Source: Nitrospirota bacterium (lineage in GTDB: Bacteria; Nitrospirota; Thermodesulfovibrionia; Thermodesulfovibrionales; Magnetobacteriaceae). Taken from it: a stretch of DNA of 22,229 nucleotides. Shown in pieces: positions 7,313 to 15,041 of the stretch (positions are counted from its first letter, which is position 1; every line of letters starts with the position of its first letter). The notes under the pieces were generated by a model. That model was not told the DNA's origin. It saw only the letters and a program-made list of their open reading frames with translations, and ran no database searches. The DNA lies in NCBI GenBank assembly GCA_015233485.1, contig JADFXO010000025.1, positions 1 through 22,229 on the forward strand, written 5' to 3'. The position numbers and the translations under genes were made by a program.

Positions 7313-9442
7313 GTGCTGACAGACCTCAAAGACACTGCCGGCCGTTACAGGGGTATAATCCACACAGTAACGACATCGGGCGATAGCGTGTTCGAAGGCT
7401 CAAAAATAAAGAAACTTATAGCGGAGCTTAATGAGGCCAAGACTGAAAGCGGCCAGTCAAAGGCAGTAGAGGCCCTCGTAGTTTATGGCAGGAAGGCATA
7501 TCCTCGCATAATCGACGCCTTTCGTAACAGACGTCTCCATCAGACAAGGACCAAGGCGGTTCTTTTCAGGTTATGCGATTTCCAGTACATGGGGGACATA
7601 TTGCAGCTTATCGGCGACCCTCACGAGGAAATACGCAGAATGGCAAAGGAGTTCATTCTGAAAAGATATGTGGACGCGGCTGCCCAGCCGTTGCTTGATT
7701 ATCTGAAGAGCACTGACAGTAATTTCAGAATGGCCGCCGTGGACTTATTGTGTACGCTGAAGAGCCAGTCTTGCGTGCCAAGGCTTATGGCGATGTACGG
7801 CGAGAGCGACAGTGAGCAGAAGAAAAACATAATAAGGATACTAGGGGAGACTGACGCCCCCGGTATAACGAAATTGTTAATCAACGCCTTGTCCGACACC
7901 TCGCTGTCTCTGCGTATTCAGGCGGTGCGGGCGCTGACAGTGTTGAAAGACCCGGACTGTGTTGTCCCTCTTACTCAGTTGCTGTCGGAGGATGACACGC
8001 TCTTAAAGCGTGCCGTGCTTGATGCCCTCGTGGCCATAGGCGATAAGAGGGCTGCCCCCGCGGTGCTTAATCTATTGAAGGATGTTGACCTTGTCATAAG
8101 ACAAAAGTCAACCGAATGCGTCATACAGCTTGCAGATGCAAGCATTGTCCCTGATGTCATCAAATTGATGAGGGATAAGGACGTAAACGTAAGGCGGTGT
8201 GCCGTAGATGTACTGAATAATGTCAGAGACCCAAGCACGGCGGACATCCTTGTGGCGGCCATGAAGGACTCGGATTGGTGGGTTAGACAAATAGCGACGG
8301 ACGCGCTTGCGGAGGTAAAGGGCGAGAACATCGTCAGGTTTTTCATTGCAATGTTAAAGGACTCCTCGGATGTAAACGTAAGGCGGTGCGCCGTGGAGTT
8401 TTTCAATAAAGTTACTGATTCGGCGGCCCTGGAGCCTCTTATCGCGGCCTTAAACGACACCGACTGGTGGGTGAGGGAGAAGGTGGTTACGGCGCTTGGC
8501 GCGTTAAAGGACAAGCGCGCAGTGGCGGCTCTTTCCTCTGTGCTTGGCGACAGCGAAATAAAATGGGTCATCCCCTCCGCGCTTGCCTCAATAGGCGGCC
8601 CCGAAGTTATTGAGCCGCTTTTAGTCCTGCTTTCCGACAGTGAGAAACGCGTCAGGGTGGGCGCTGTAAAGGCGCTTCGCAAATTAAAAAATCCCGACAC
8701 GATTCCCCAGTTAAAAGAAATGCTTGACGACAGCGAAGACGAAGTGCGCATGGAGGCGGTCAATGCCCTCAAGGAAATAACCGGAAGGGTCTTTAAGACC
8801 GGCGAAGGAAAGCAGCAACAACAGCAGCAACAGGCCATGAGGACGATGATGGGATTCGTGCTGCCTGAGGGGTCTATCCAGACCGAGGCAATCCTTGTCC
8901 TTGATTTGTGCAACTCCACGGGCATAGCCAATAAGTACGGCGACCAATTTGCGCTGGATCTCACAAAGACACTGACAGAGAAGGTCCGCCCAATAGCGGC
9001 AAAAGAGGGCTGCCGTTTTATGAAAAGCACCGGCGACGGTTTCTTGATAACCTTTCCAAAGGTAGTCAACTCGATTCGTTTTGCCTTTACCATCCTGAAA
9101 GATATTGCCGCGCACAACGAGACCCAGGACGACTCGGCGAGGATTCAGCTGCGCTTTGCCATAAACCAGGGCGAGACGAGAATAGACGCCAAAGGGGACA
9201 GGCTTGGAGTTGCCACCAATATGACGTTTCGCGTGGAGGGCGTCAAGGGGGAGGATTTAATCCCCCTTGAAGGCGGAATGAAAAAAGAGGAACTGCCGCT
9301 GGTTGACCGTGTCTTAGTAACGGAACACGTGATTGAGGACGCCTTGAAAATAGAAGGAATAAAAACACGGCTCGTAGGCCTGTTCGAACTGAAAGGCATC
9401 AGCGGACTTCACAGGGTGTATCTTATTACAAACACCTGGTAG
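7313..9442 (+). CDS. HEAT-repeat protein with C-terminal class III adenylate cyclase domain
   Basis: A 709-residue soluble protein. Residues about 50-495 are consecutive HEAT/PBS-lyase-type helical pairs, including a 63-residue two-repeat unit duplicated at 290 and 353. A glutamine run (Q501-Q507) links them to a class III cyclase domain (about 520-705). The catalytic set is complete: metal aspartates D531 (ILVLDLCNST) and D575 (FMKSTGDGF), adenine-selecting K571 and D629, and transition-state N636 and R640 (GVATNMTFRVE). Family rules therefore predict conversion of ATP to cAMP as a homodimer, with the HEAT scaffold sensing a partner. The first possible start is GTG at 7313, after an in-frame TAA. 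There is no clear Shine-Dalgarno, so a later start such as the GTG near 7388 is possible. It follows the cNMP-binding gene on the same strand. Confidence 0.88.
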   Translation: MLTDLKDTAGRYRGIIHTVTTSGDSVFEGSKIKKLIAELNEAKTESGQSKAVEALVVYGRKAYPRIIDAFRNRRLHQTRTKAVLFRLCDFQYMGDILQLIGDPHEEIRRMAKEFILKRYVDAAAQPLLDYLKSTDSNFRMAAVDLLCTLKSQSCVPRLMAMYGESDSEQKKNIIRILGETDAPGITKLLINALSDTSLSLRIQAVRALTVLKDPDCVVPLTQLLSEDDTLLKRAVLDALVAIGDKRAAPAVLNLLKDVDLVIRQKSTECVIQLADASIVPDVIKLMRDKDVNVRRCAVDVLNNVRDPSTADILVAAMKDSDWWVRQIATDALAEVKGENIVRFFIAMLKDSSDVNVRRCAVEFFNKVTDSAALEPLIAALNDTDWWVREKVVTALGALKDKRAVAALSSVLGDSEIKWVIPSALASIGGPEVIEPLLVLLSDSEKRVRVGAVKALRKLKNPDTIPQLKEMLDDSEDEVRMEAVNALKEITGRVFKTGEGKQQQQQQQAMRTMMGFVLPEGSIQTEAILVLDLCNSTGIANKYGDQFALDLTKTLTEKVRPIAAKEGCRFMKSTGDGFLITFPKVVNSIRFAFTILKDIAAHNETQDDSARIQLRFAINQGETRIDAKGDRLGVATNMTFRVEGVKGEDLIPLEGGMKKEELPLVDRVLVTEHVIEDALKIEGIKTRLVGLFELKGISGLHRVYLITNTW

Positions 9443-9482
9443 GCCGGTTTTGCTTTGGTTTGACAGAATCTAAATGCCGCAT

Positions 9483-9676
<194 letters not shown>

Positions 9677-9687
9677 TAAATGCCGCA

Positions 9688-9717
9688 TTGAGTAAATCAT
9701 CAGATTGCTGTTATAAT
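9688..9717 (+). promoter_or_regulatory. Probable promoter of the DNA methyltransferase gene
   Basis: TTGAGT (9688-9693), an 18-base spacer and TATAAT (9712-9717) preceded by TGT, an extended -10. The ATG is nine bases further on, so the leader would be about three bases, and there is no Shine-Dalgarno. The first base of the -35 box is the last base of the MITE target duplication. Confidence 0.55.
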
Positions 9718-9726
9718 GACTCATTT

Positions 9727-10608
9727 ATGGAAGTTGAGATTCAGCAAAAGAGTTTATTAGATATCAGCTATGAGCGCCTTTGCCAATGTAAACCTACTAA
9801 TATTAACTGTCTGACGGCTAAAGAATGGCTTAAAAATCAAATAGGCGTATGGCAGTTCAACTACGAGAAGAGAGATGTAAGAGACAAAACCGCCCACCCT
9901 GCCACATTCCCAATTGCACTTGCCAGAAAAGTGATAGAGCTATTTACACACGCAGGCGAATTAGTGGTTGACCCTTTTGTCGGAAGTGGAACAACGCTTG
10001 TTGCGGCCAGAGACACCAATAGAAACGCGGTAGGGTTTGACCTGCAGTCAGGTTATATAGAACTTTGCAATGCCCGTCTCGCTAATGGGGATCTACTTAA
10101 TATGTCAAAACAGATTCCTATTCAGGACGATACGAGGAATATCCGCGAATATTTCAAAGAAGAAACTATATCTCTTATCTGGACATCCCCGCCATATGCC
10201 AATCTTCTAAACCTCCAGAGGAAAAATAAGTCAAGACGAGACAGAAAGAACGAACAACTCAATAAAGTGGAGCAATATTCCCAGGATGAACGAGATTTAG
10301 GGACAATGTCACTGGATGATTACACTTTAGTTATGGGTGATATTTTTGAATCCATCTTGCCGCTCTTAAAACCCAAGGCTCATTGTGTTATTAATGTCTC
10401 CGATATGTGGTGGGAAAATGAAAGAATTACTATACATATTTCTTTGGTAGAGGAACTAAGACGCAGGGGATATGAACTTAGGAATATCATTATTTGGGAT
10501 AGGACAAACATTGTAAACAAAATAGGCATTTTTGGTTGGCCAAGCAACTATATTACTATGGGAGTTACGTTTGAATATCTTTTAGACTTTTGGAGGCCGC
10601 CAAAATGA
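9727..10608 (+). CDS. DNA methyltransferase, probably N4-cytosine, of an MvaI-like R-M system
   Basis: A 293-residue SAM-dependent DNA methylase. It shows the SAM-binding motif I DPFVGSGTT (82-90), preceded by HPATFPIALARKVIEL, and the catalytic motif IV TSPPY (153-157). The SPPY form is typical of exocyclic-amino methylases and common in N4-cytosine enzymes. Motif I comes before motif IV. The gene overlaps an MvaI/BcnI-type endonuclease remnant by ATGA, and M.MvaI is an N4-cytosine methylase for CCWGG, which supports the call by context; the actual target site is inferred. I chose the ATG at 9727 because it fits the upstream promoter; a TTG at 9688 would start in the MITE duplication. By eye it is richer in A/T than the flanking signalling genes, consistent with transfer. 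Confidence 0.87.
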   Translation: MEVEIQQKSLLDISYERLCQCKPTNINCLTAKEWLKNQIGVWQFNYEKRDVRDKTAHPATFPIALARKVIELFTHAGELVVDPFVGSGTTLVAARDTNRNAVGFDLQSGYIELCNARLANGDLLNMSKQIPIQDDTRNIREYFKEETISLIWTSPPYANLLNLQRKNKSRRDRKNEQLNKVEQYSQDERDLGTMSLDDYTLVMGDIFESILPLLKPKAHCVINVSDMWWENERITIHISLVEELRRRGYELRNIIIWDRTNIVNKIGIFGWPSNYITMGVTFEYLLDFWRPPK

Positions 10609-10997
10609 AGACCTACACAAAAGAAGAACTCATTGATAAGCTTATTGAGATAAAAAACAGTGGATGGATAAGGAATGCCAGACATGGGAATGCCGGTGGT
10701 ATTGGAAACACACTTGAAGATTTACTTGGAATTACTGAAAACAATTTGCCGATTCCAAACGCCTCCGAATGGGAATTGAAATGTCAAAGGCTTCATACAT
10801 CATCCTTAACAACTCTATTTCATATGGAGCCGTCGCCGCGGGCAATAAAATTTGTCCCTGAAGTATTACTCCCTATATTTTCGAACTTACCCGCTATCAG
10901 TTATTGGGCAATTATTGGATGGTCATTCGCCGCCGGATTGTTTCAGCCTGCCCCACATCTCGTTGATTTTCATGTCGCTGTTGCGAAGTTTTTCTGA
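10605..10997 (+). pseudogene. MvaI/BcnI-type restriction endonuclease, truncated and catalytically altered
   Basis: About 92 residues match the N-terminal part of this family as I know it: GNAGGIGNTLEDLLGITENN, then WELKCQR, then SSLTTLFHMEPSPRA and a K-F-V-P-E-V-L-L-P segment. MvaI is near 246 residues, so most of the C-terminal half is missing. After about base 10880 the frame becomes unrelated sequence and runs into the 3' end of the kinase gene on the other strand. In MvaI the active site is D50, E55 and K57; here the same spacing holds N52, E57 and K59, so the metal-binding aspartate appears to be asparagine (codon AAC). The ATG at 10605 overlaps the methylase stop (ATGA), with GGAGG at 10592-10596. 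It is almost certainly inactive. Confidence 0.8.
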
Positions 10998-12269
10998 AAG
11001 CACTGCCGCGAGGTTCTTGTAGAGTTTCAGGCAGAGCTTAGGCTCGGAGTTTCTAAGGATAACGTCGCTTATGGCTATGGTAACACAGTCGGAGTCGGCC
11101 GTTGCGGCGGCAAACCGCGGGGAGGCGTCCATGACCGCCATTTCGCCAAAACACTCTCCCGCCTTCAGCACCGCCAGAAGGGTTTCCTCCTTGTTATCTT
11201 TAAAAACCTTTGTGATTCTTACGTTTCCAGAGATTAAAATAAACATCTTTGTACCTATATCGCCCTCGTTAAAGATACTGGCATCTTTTTTATAGGTCTT
11301 GTATGTGCTGATAGAGATTATTTTAAGCAGCTCTTCTGTGGTAAAATCTGAAAAAAAGGTGTATTTTTTTTTGAGAGTTTCGGCGAGGACCCTCTTGTCG
11401 TAGTTTCCGATGCCGGAGATGTTCTGAGTGCGCTCCATATCCATCTGGCCGGCATACAGTTCAAGAAGGTCGGCAAATTCGCTCGCGGACTGGCAGCGGC
11501 GTTCTTTTTTCTTTTCAAGGGCCTTCATAATAAGTCTGCCTAATGATTCGTCAAGCCGCGGGTTGATTTTATGCGGCAAAGTGGGCTCAGAATTGAGTAT
11601 TTTGTCCAAAAGCTCATGGATTGTGCCGGCAATAAACGGCTTTTTACCAGAGAGGAATTCATAAGAAAGTACCCCAAGCGAAAACACGTCGGTTTGCCTG
11701 TCGAGGCCTGCCCCTTCAATCTGCTCCGGCGACAAATAGGCGGGAGTTCCCAGAAGCCCGCCTTGTATGTCCTGTCCTTCGGCAGACGACGTGAGCATGG
11801 CGATGCCGAAGTCCATTATTTTGATGTGAGAATTATTTAATAACATAATGTTGGCCGGCTTTATATCCCTGTGAATGACACCGCGCTGGTGGGCATAGTG
11901 CAAGGTGCGCCCTATGTCGGCTAAAATCCTGAGCTTCTCCAAAAGCGGCATCTCCGCCTGTTCTGATATGGCGGACTTCAGGGTAATCCCCTCGACATAC
12001 TCCAGTACGAGATAATGCACGCCATTGTCCTGGCCGACGTCGTAGATGTGGGCTATGTTCGGATGGGACAGTTTGCCGGCAATTCTGGCCTCGTGGTAAA
12101 AATGCTCAATGAGTTCATTTATTTTCTGAGGAGAGTCGACATTTTCCATTTTGACGGTCTTTATGGCGACAACCCTATCTATGATCGTGTCATGGCCGCG
12201 ATAGACTACCCCCATAGCGCCCTCACCGAGGATGCTGTGGATCTCATATCTTCCCATCTTCGCAAACAT
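10923..12269 (-). CDS. Ser/Thr protein kinase fused to a cyclic-nucleotide-binding domain
   Basis: A 448-residue soluble protein. The N-terminal Hanks-type kinase (about 7-275) has every key element: glycine loop LGEGAMG, VAIK lysine K37, helix-C glutamate E60, HRDIKPAN with D135 and N140, DFG at 153-155, and GTPAYLSPE closing the activation segment. A linker leads to a cNMP-binding domain (about 305-425) with ILISGNVRIT and the cassette FGEMAVMDASPRFAAA (G375-E376, R385). F386 replaces the usual small residue after the arginine. There is no membrane helix. The open frame extends upstream to 12572, but that part overlaps the divergent phosphatase gene and is not coding. The start is ATG at 12269, or 12257 just before GRYEI. 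The order kinase then cNMP domain is the reverse of eukaryotic PKG. Control by cyclic nucleotide is inferred. Confidence 0.9.
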   Translation of the reverse strand: MFAKMGRYEIHSILGEGAMGVVYRGHDTIIDRVVAIKTVKMENVDSPQKINELIEHFYHEARIAGKLSHPNIAHIYDVGQDNGVHYLVLEYVEGITLKSAISEQAEMPLLEKLRILADIGRTLHYAHQRGVIHRDIKPANIMLLNNSHIKIMDFGIAMLTSSAEGQDIQGGLLGTPAYLSPEQIEGAGLDRQTDVFSLGVLSYEFLSGKKPFIAGTIHELLDKILNSEPTLPHKINPRLDESLGRLIMKALEKKKERRCQSASEFADLLELYAGQMDMERTQNISGIGNYDKRVLAETLKKKYTFFSDFTTEELLKIISISTYKTYKKDASIFNEGDIGTKMFILISGNVRITKVFKDNKEETLLAVLKAGECFGEMAVMDASPRFAAATADSDCVTIAISDVILRNSEPKLCLKLYKNLAAVLSEKLRNSDMKINEMWGRLKQSGGE

Positions 12270-12278
12270 ACCAGCGCT

Positions 12279-12284
12279 ATTATA
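12279..12284 (-). promoter_or_regulatory. Candidate -10 box of the kinase gene
   Basis: A perfect TATAAT on the minus strand, nine bases before the ATG at 12269. Transcription would begin about three bases before that ATG, and no Shine-Dalgarno is visible. I could not find a good -35 box at 15-18 bases, so this is less certain than the others. Confidence 0.4.
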
Positions 12285-12349
12285 AATCAAACAAACTAAA
12301 AGAAGCACCCCCGTAACCGGAATTAAATGCCTTAATAATAAAACCGTAG

Positions 12350-12378
12350 TTGTATAATGCGGCCAATTCTGATATAAT
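12350..12378 (+). promoter_or_regulatory. Promoter of the phosphatase-FHA operon
   Basis: TTGTAT (12350-12355), 17 bases, then TATAAT (12373-12378) with an upstream TGA (extended -10). The expected start of transcription is near 12385, giving a leader of about 33 bases before the ATG at 12418. The kinase promoter lies about 90 bases away on the opposite strand, so the 148-base gap serves both directions. Confidence 0.5.
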
Positions 12379-12417
12379 GTGTGCGGATGTAAAGTAAGCG
12401 CGTGAAAATGAAAGGCT

Positions 12418-13236
12418 ATGAAAGGTAAAATAAGGATAATAGCTGGCGGCCAGACGGACAAGGGCATGAAAAGGCCAAAGAACGAGGACAGCTTTGCCGT
12501 CGGGCAGGAAGCGGGGGTTTTCGTTGTTGCCGATGGAGTAGGAGGTTCAGCTTGCGGAGAGGTTGCAAGCAAAATGGCCGTCGATATTATCGGCGGTTAT
12601 TTCAGAAACGGTGAAAACACAAACGCAGCTCCGGATAAGGGGGGTACCGGCGGCCACTCATCCGCAAGCAGCGCGGTAGTTTCGGCCATCAAAAAAGCCA
12701 ACGAGCATATTTACAATGCGGCAAAGGACGATCCCAAACTAAGCGGCATGGCAACCACAGTAGTAGCCGCCGCCCTAAGCGGAGACAGACTAAGCATCGC
12801 CCACGCGGGAGACAGCAGGCTGTATCTCATAAGGGGCAATACCATAGAGCAGCTCACCGACGACCACTCCCTTGTTGCAGAGCAAATCCGCAAGGGCATG
12901 ATGACAAAGGAGGAGGCTCACGAAATCGGCATGAGGAACGTTATCACACAGTCATTAGGTTTTACGCAGGACATAGATGTTGATATTGAAGAGATGACCG
13001 TTTATGACGGCGACGCGCTGCTGTTGTGTTCGGACGGGCTATACACAATGGTGCCCGATACGGCAATCCTGCACACCGTTAGATCCTCCGTCGACCCCAA
13101 ACATGTGTGCGAGAGACTCATTGACCTGGCAAACAAAAAAGGCGGACGAGACAATATTACGGTTATTGTCGCGTATATTTATAAGAAGACTATTTTTTCA
13201 TTCATGCATGATCTCATAAAATGGATAAGGAGGTAA
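12418..13236 (+). CDS. PP2C-family Ser/Thr protein phosphatase
   Basis: A 272-residue metal-dependent phosphatase that removes phosphate from Ser/Thr. All PP2C motifs are present: RPKNEDSF (19-26), VADGVGG (37-43, metal-binding D39-G40), GMATTVVAA, AHAGDSRLY (D132), LTDDHS, CSDGLY (D206) and GGRDNITVIV (D245-N246). A short C-terminal tail, IFSFMHDLIKWIRR, is hydrophobic and basic and could touch the membrane. Length matches single-domain bacterial PP2Cs such as Stp/PrpC. An in-frame TGA nine bases upstream makes the ATG at 12418 the first possible start; the Shine-Dalgarno is weak (AAAGG, very close). It is divergent from the kinase and three bases ahead of the FHA gene, so it is the likely antagonist of that kinase. 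Confidence 0.95.
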   Translation: MKGKIRIIAGGQTDKGMKRPKNEDSFAVGQEAGVFVVADGVGGSACGEVASKMAVDIIGGYFRNGENTNAAPDKGGTGGHSSASSAVVSAIKKANEHIYNAAKDDPKLSGMATTVVAAALSGDRLSIAHAGDSRLYLIRGNTIEQLTDDHSLVAEQIRKGMMTKEEAHEIGMRNVITQSLGFTQDIDVDIEEMTVYDGDALLLCSDGLYTMVPDTAILHTVRSSVDPKHVCERLIDLANKKGGRDNITVIVAYIYKKTIFSFMHDLIKWIRR

Positions 13237-13239
13237 TGA

Positions 13240-13962
13240 ATGGCTAAGATACTGCTAAAATTTAAAGAAGCTGCCCTGAAAGAAATACCGCTGGACAAAG
13301 AGGTCATAACAATTGGCAGAAAGGCAACAAACGACATACATGTGGACAATCTCGCGGTATCCGGGGCACACGCGAGGATATTTAAGAAAGGGGATCAATT
13401 TTACATAGAAGACCTCAGCAGCCTGAATGGGACTTTTGTAAATGGCAAAAAGATATCGGTCAGCGCCCTCAACGACGCCGACGTTATCATAATAGGTAAA
13501 CATACGCTTAATTTTGTCTCGGAGGCACAGCCCAAAAAACCAGCTGAACAATCGAAGGACAAAGATTTAATGGACGAAACCATTATGATTGACGTAAAAC
13601 TAAAGGAAGCAATCCTTGCCAAGGCGCCAAAATCTGAGGCCGGCAAGGTGGAACAAAAAGACATTATGGGCGGGTTTGTCGTCGTCGAAGGCTCAACAGA
13701 GAAAAAGGAGTACGAGGTAACCGACAGGATAAGCACAATCGGCAAAGAACAAAACTCGCTGATAAGACTCAAAGGGTTTTTCGCGCCCAAAGTTGCCGCC
13801 CTGATAAACAGAAAAAAAGACGGCTACACGATCAGCTCCTCAACCGGAGGTAAGGGCCTAAGGGTGAACGGCAATGACGTCGAAGGCCAATATAAGCTCC
13901 GTGAAGGGGATGTAGTTGAAGTATCCGGCCTCAAACTGCAGTTTTATATAAAAGAAGATTAA
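13240..13962 (+). CDS. Double FHA-domain protein, phosphothreonine reader
   Basis: A 240-residue soluble protein. FHA1 (about 1-95) is complete: IGRKATNDI (G26-R27), VSGAHARI (S41, H44) and SSLNGTFVNGKKI (N63-G64), the residues that hold phosphothreonine. FHA2 (about 145-238) keeps the fold pattern and VNG but has GK in place of GR and no S-x-x-H, so it is probably not a phosphopeptide binder. The linker contains MDETIMID with T114, resembling the acidic T-x-x-[IV] segments that kinases phosphorylate in FHA proteins such as GarA. A strong AAGGAGGT lies inside the last codons of the phosphatase gene, just before this ATG. With the kinase and phosphatase it forms a write, erase and read set. 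Confidence 0.92.
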   Translation: MAKILLKFKEAALKEIPLDKEVITIGRKATNDIHVDNLAVSGAHARIFKKGDQFYIEDLSSLNGTFVNGKKISVSALNDADVIIIGKHTLNFVSEAQPKKPAEQSKDKDLMDETIMIDVKLKEAILAKAPKSEAGKVEQKDIMGGFVVVEGSTEKKEYEVTDRISTIGKEQNSLIRLKGFFAPKVAALINRKKDGYTISSSTGGKGLRVNGNDVEGQYKLREGDVVEVSGLKLQFYIKED

Positions 13963-14132
13963 AGAGCCGGCTGTTGCTAATGAACCTTGCCATAACAGGG
14001 AATTCTTAGGATTTCAGGGATAATCCCTCATCCCCCCTGAATTCAATCGTTTGTTAATCTGTATGGTTTTTGCTGAATAGTTTTTGCCCTTCTGACCGCC
14101 CCCCCCTTAACCGGCATAATTATTCGGGAAAA
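13963..14132. other. Intergenic gap after the FHA gene
   Basis: About 170 bases before the next promoter. It holds a small palindrome (AGGGATAATCCCT near 14019-14031) and a run of C near 14099-14106. I see no terminator with a T-run and no coding signal. Confidence 0.4.
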
Positions 14133-14162
14133 TTGAAATAATCGCTGGCGCGGTGATATAAT
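14133..14162 (+). promoter_or_regulatory. Strong leaderless-type promoter of the acetolactate decarboxylase gene
   Basis: TTGAAA (14133-14138), 18 bases, TATAAT (14157-14162) with TGA directly upstream. Six bases separate the -10 box from the GTG at 14169, so +1 would be the first base of the start codon. No Shine-Dalgarno can exist in such a message. This is the best-matching promoter in the window. Confidence 0.6.
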
Positions 14163-14168
14163 CAGACG

Positions 14169-14930
14169 GTGTATTATCTATTAGCCATCATTATTACCGC
14201 GCTCTTGTCTTCGTGCGCCCAGCCGCACGTACTGTATCAATACTCTTCGTTTAACGCCCTTTTGGAAGGCGTCTATGACGGCCAGTTGTCTATCGGGGAG
14301 TTGAAAAGACATGGAGATACGGGGCTTGGCACCTTCAACGGCCTTGACGGCGAGATGATAATAGTTAACAGCAGCGTCTATCAAATCAAAGGCGACGGGA
14401 CTGTGCTTGCCGTTGGCGACAATGTGGAAACCCCGTTTGCAGATGTAGTGTTTTTCAAGTCTGCGAAGTCCTTTACCGTGCAACAGGAGACCTCCTGTGA
14501 AGAGCTTCAGAAGAGAATACTTCAAAACGCACCATCTTCAAATATCTTTTACGCCGTTAAAATAGAAGGCCTGTTTAAGCACATAAGGGCAAGGGCCGTA
14601 AGACCACAACATAAACCATACCCGCGCCTGATTGACGCGGCCAAAGATCAGGGGATGTTCGATTTTAACGACATCAGGGGCGTCGTGTCGGGGTTCTACT
14701 TCCCCGAAACGTTCGGAGGATTGAGCGTCGGAGGATTTCACGTCCACTTCATATCGGACGACAAGAAATCGGGCGGGCACCTGATGTCATGCACGGTAAG
14801 CCGTGCAACAGTCGATATCGATTACCTGACGGATTTCTCTTTGGAACTCCCCAAAAGCGGCGGCATCTATGGCAAGGACATAGGCACGGCTCAAAAACAG
14901 GAAGTCGATACAATTGAAAAAGGCCGCTGA
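14169..14930 (+). CDS. budA: Acetolactate decarboxylase with lipoprotein signal
   Basis: The mature part matches alpha-acetolactate decarboxylase, which converts 2-acetolactate to acetoin. It shows LYQYSSFNALLEGVYDGQ, GTFNGLDGEMI with E62, the R-A-V-R-P region with R145, and zinc ligands H191 and H193 (GFHVHF) and H204 (SGGH), then E226 near the end (DFSLELP). These equal the zinc and catalytic residues of the Brevibacillus enzyme as I recall them. The first 15 residues are a hydrophobic signal followed by a lipobox L-S-S-C (C16), so it is predicted to be exported and lipid-anchored, whereas most homologues are cytosolic. The GTG at 14169 is dictated by the promoter six bases upstream. The gene's 3' end is the left copy of a 36-bp direct repeat shared with the metal transporter gene. 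No acetolactate synthase is nearby. Confidence 0.9.
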   Translation: MYYLLAIIITALLSSCAQPHVLYQYSSFNALLEGVYDGQLSIGELKRHGDTGLGTFNGLDGEMIIVNSSVYQIKGDGTVLAVGDNVETPFADVVFFKSAKSFTVQQETSCEELQKRILQNAPSSNIFYAVKIEGLFKHIRARAVRPQHKPYPRLIDAAKDQGMFDFNDIRGVVSGFYFPETFGGLSVGGFHVHFISDDKKSGGHLMSCTVSRATVDIDYLTDFSLELPKSGGIYGKDIGTAQKQEVDTIEKGR

Positions 14931-14948
14931 TTCAAGCCTGCCGCCAAA
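14913..14948 (+). repeat. 36-bp direct repeat, left copy (end of budA)
   Basis: Identical over 36 bases to 16676-16711. Here it covers the last codons and stop of budA. The next 20 bases still match the transporter gene at about 14 positions (for example TAAGACA in both), then similarity fades. The sequence after the budA stop therefore looks like a decayed start of an Nramp gene. Confidence 0.9.
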
Positions 14949-15041
14949 TCGCAAATAATTTAAGACAAGACAATATGGATATGGGCTAATGCTTATTAAT
15001 CGAATAGTCAAGTCCTTCTTTGGCTTAACGCAATCGTATTC

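Noticed and set aside
7975..9117. 380-codon open frame antisense to the HEAT-cyclase gene
   Set aside because: It is the mirror of a strongly coding gene, its product is Ser/Thr-rich low-complexity sequence with a cysteine run opposite the glutamine codons, and it has no recognisable domain.
12387..12392. Start-stop ATG-TAA eight bases after the PP2C -10 box
   Set aside because: It would sit at the 5' end of the message and could stall ribosomes, but a six-base match is expected by chance.
12270..12572. N-terminal extension of the kinase reading frame
   Set aside because: It overlaps the divergent phosphatase gene and its promoter, has no kinase-family similarity and lies upstream of a good -10 box.
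14019..14031. Palindrome AGGGATAATCCCT after the FHA gene
   Set aside because: It is too short, lacks a T-run for a terminator and is far from the next promoter; no second copy was seen.
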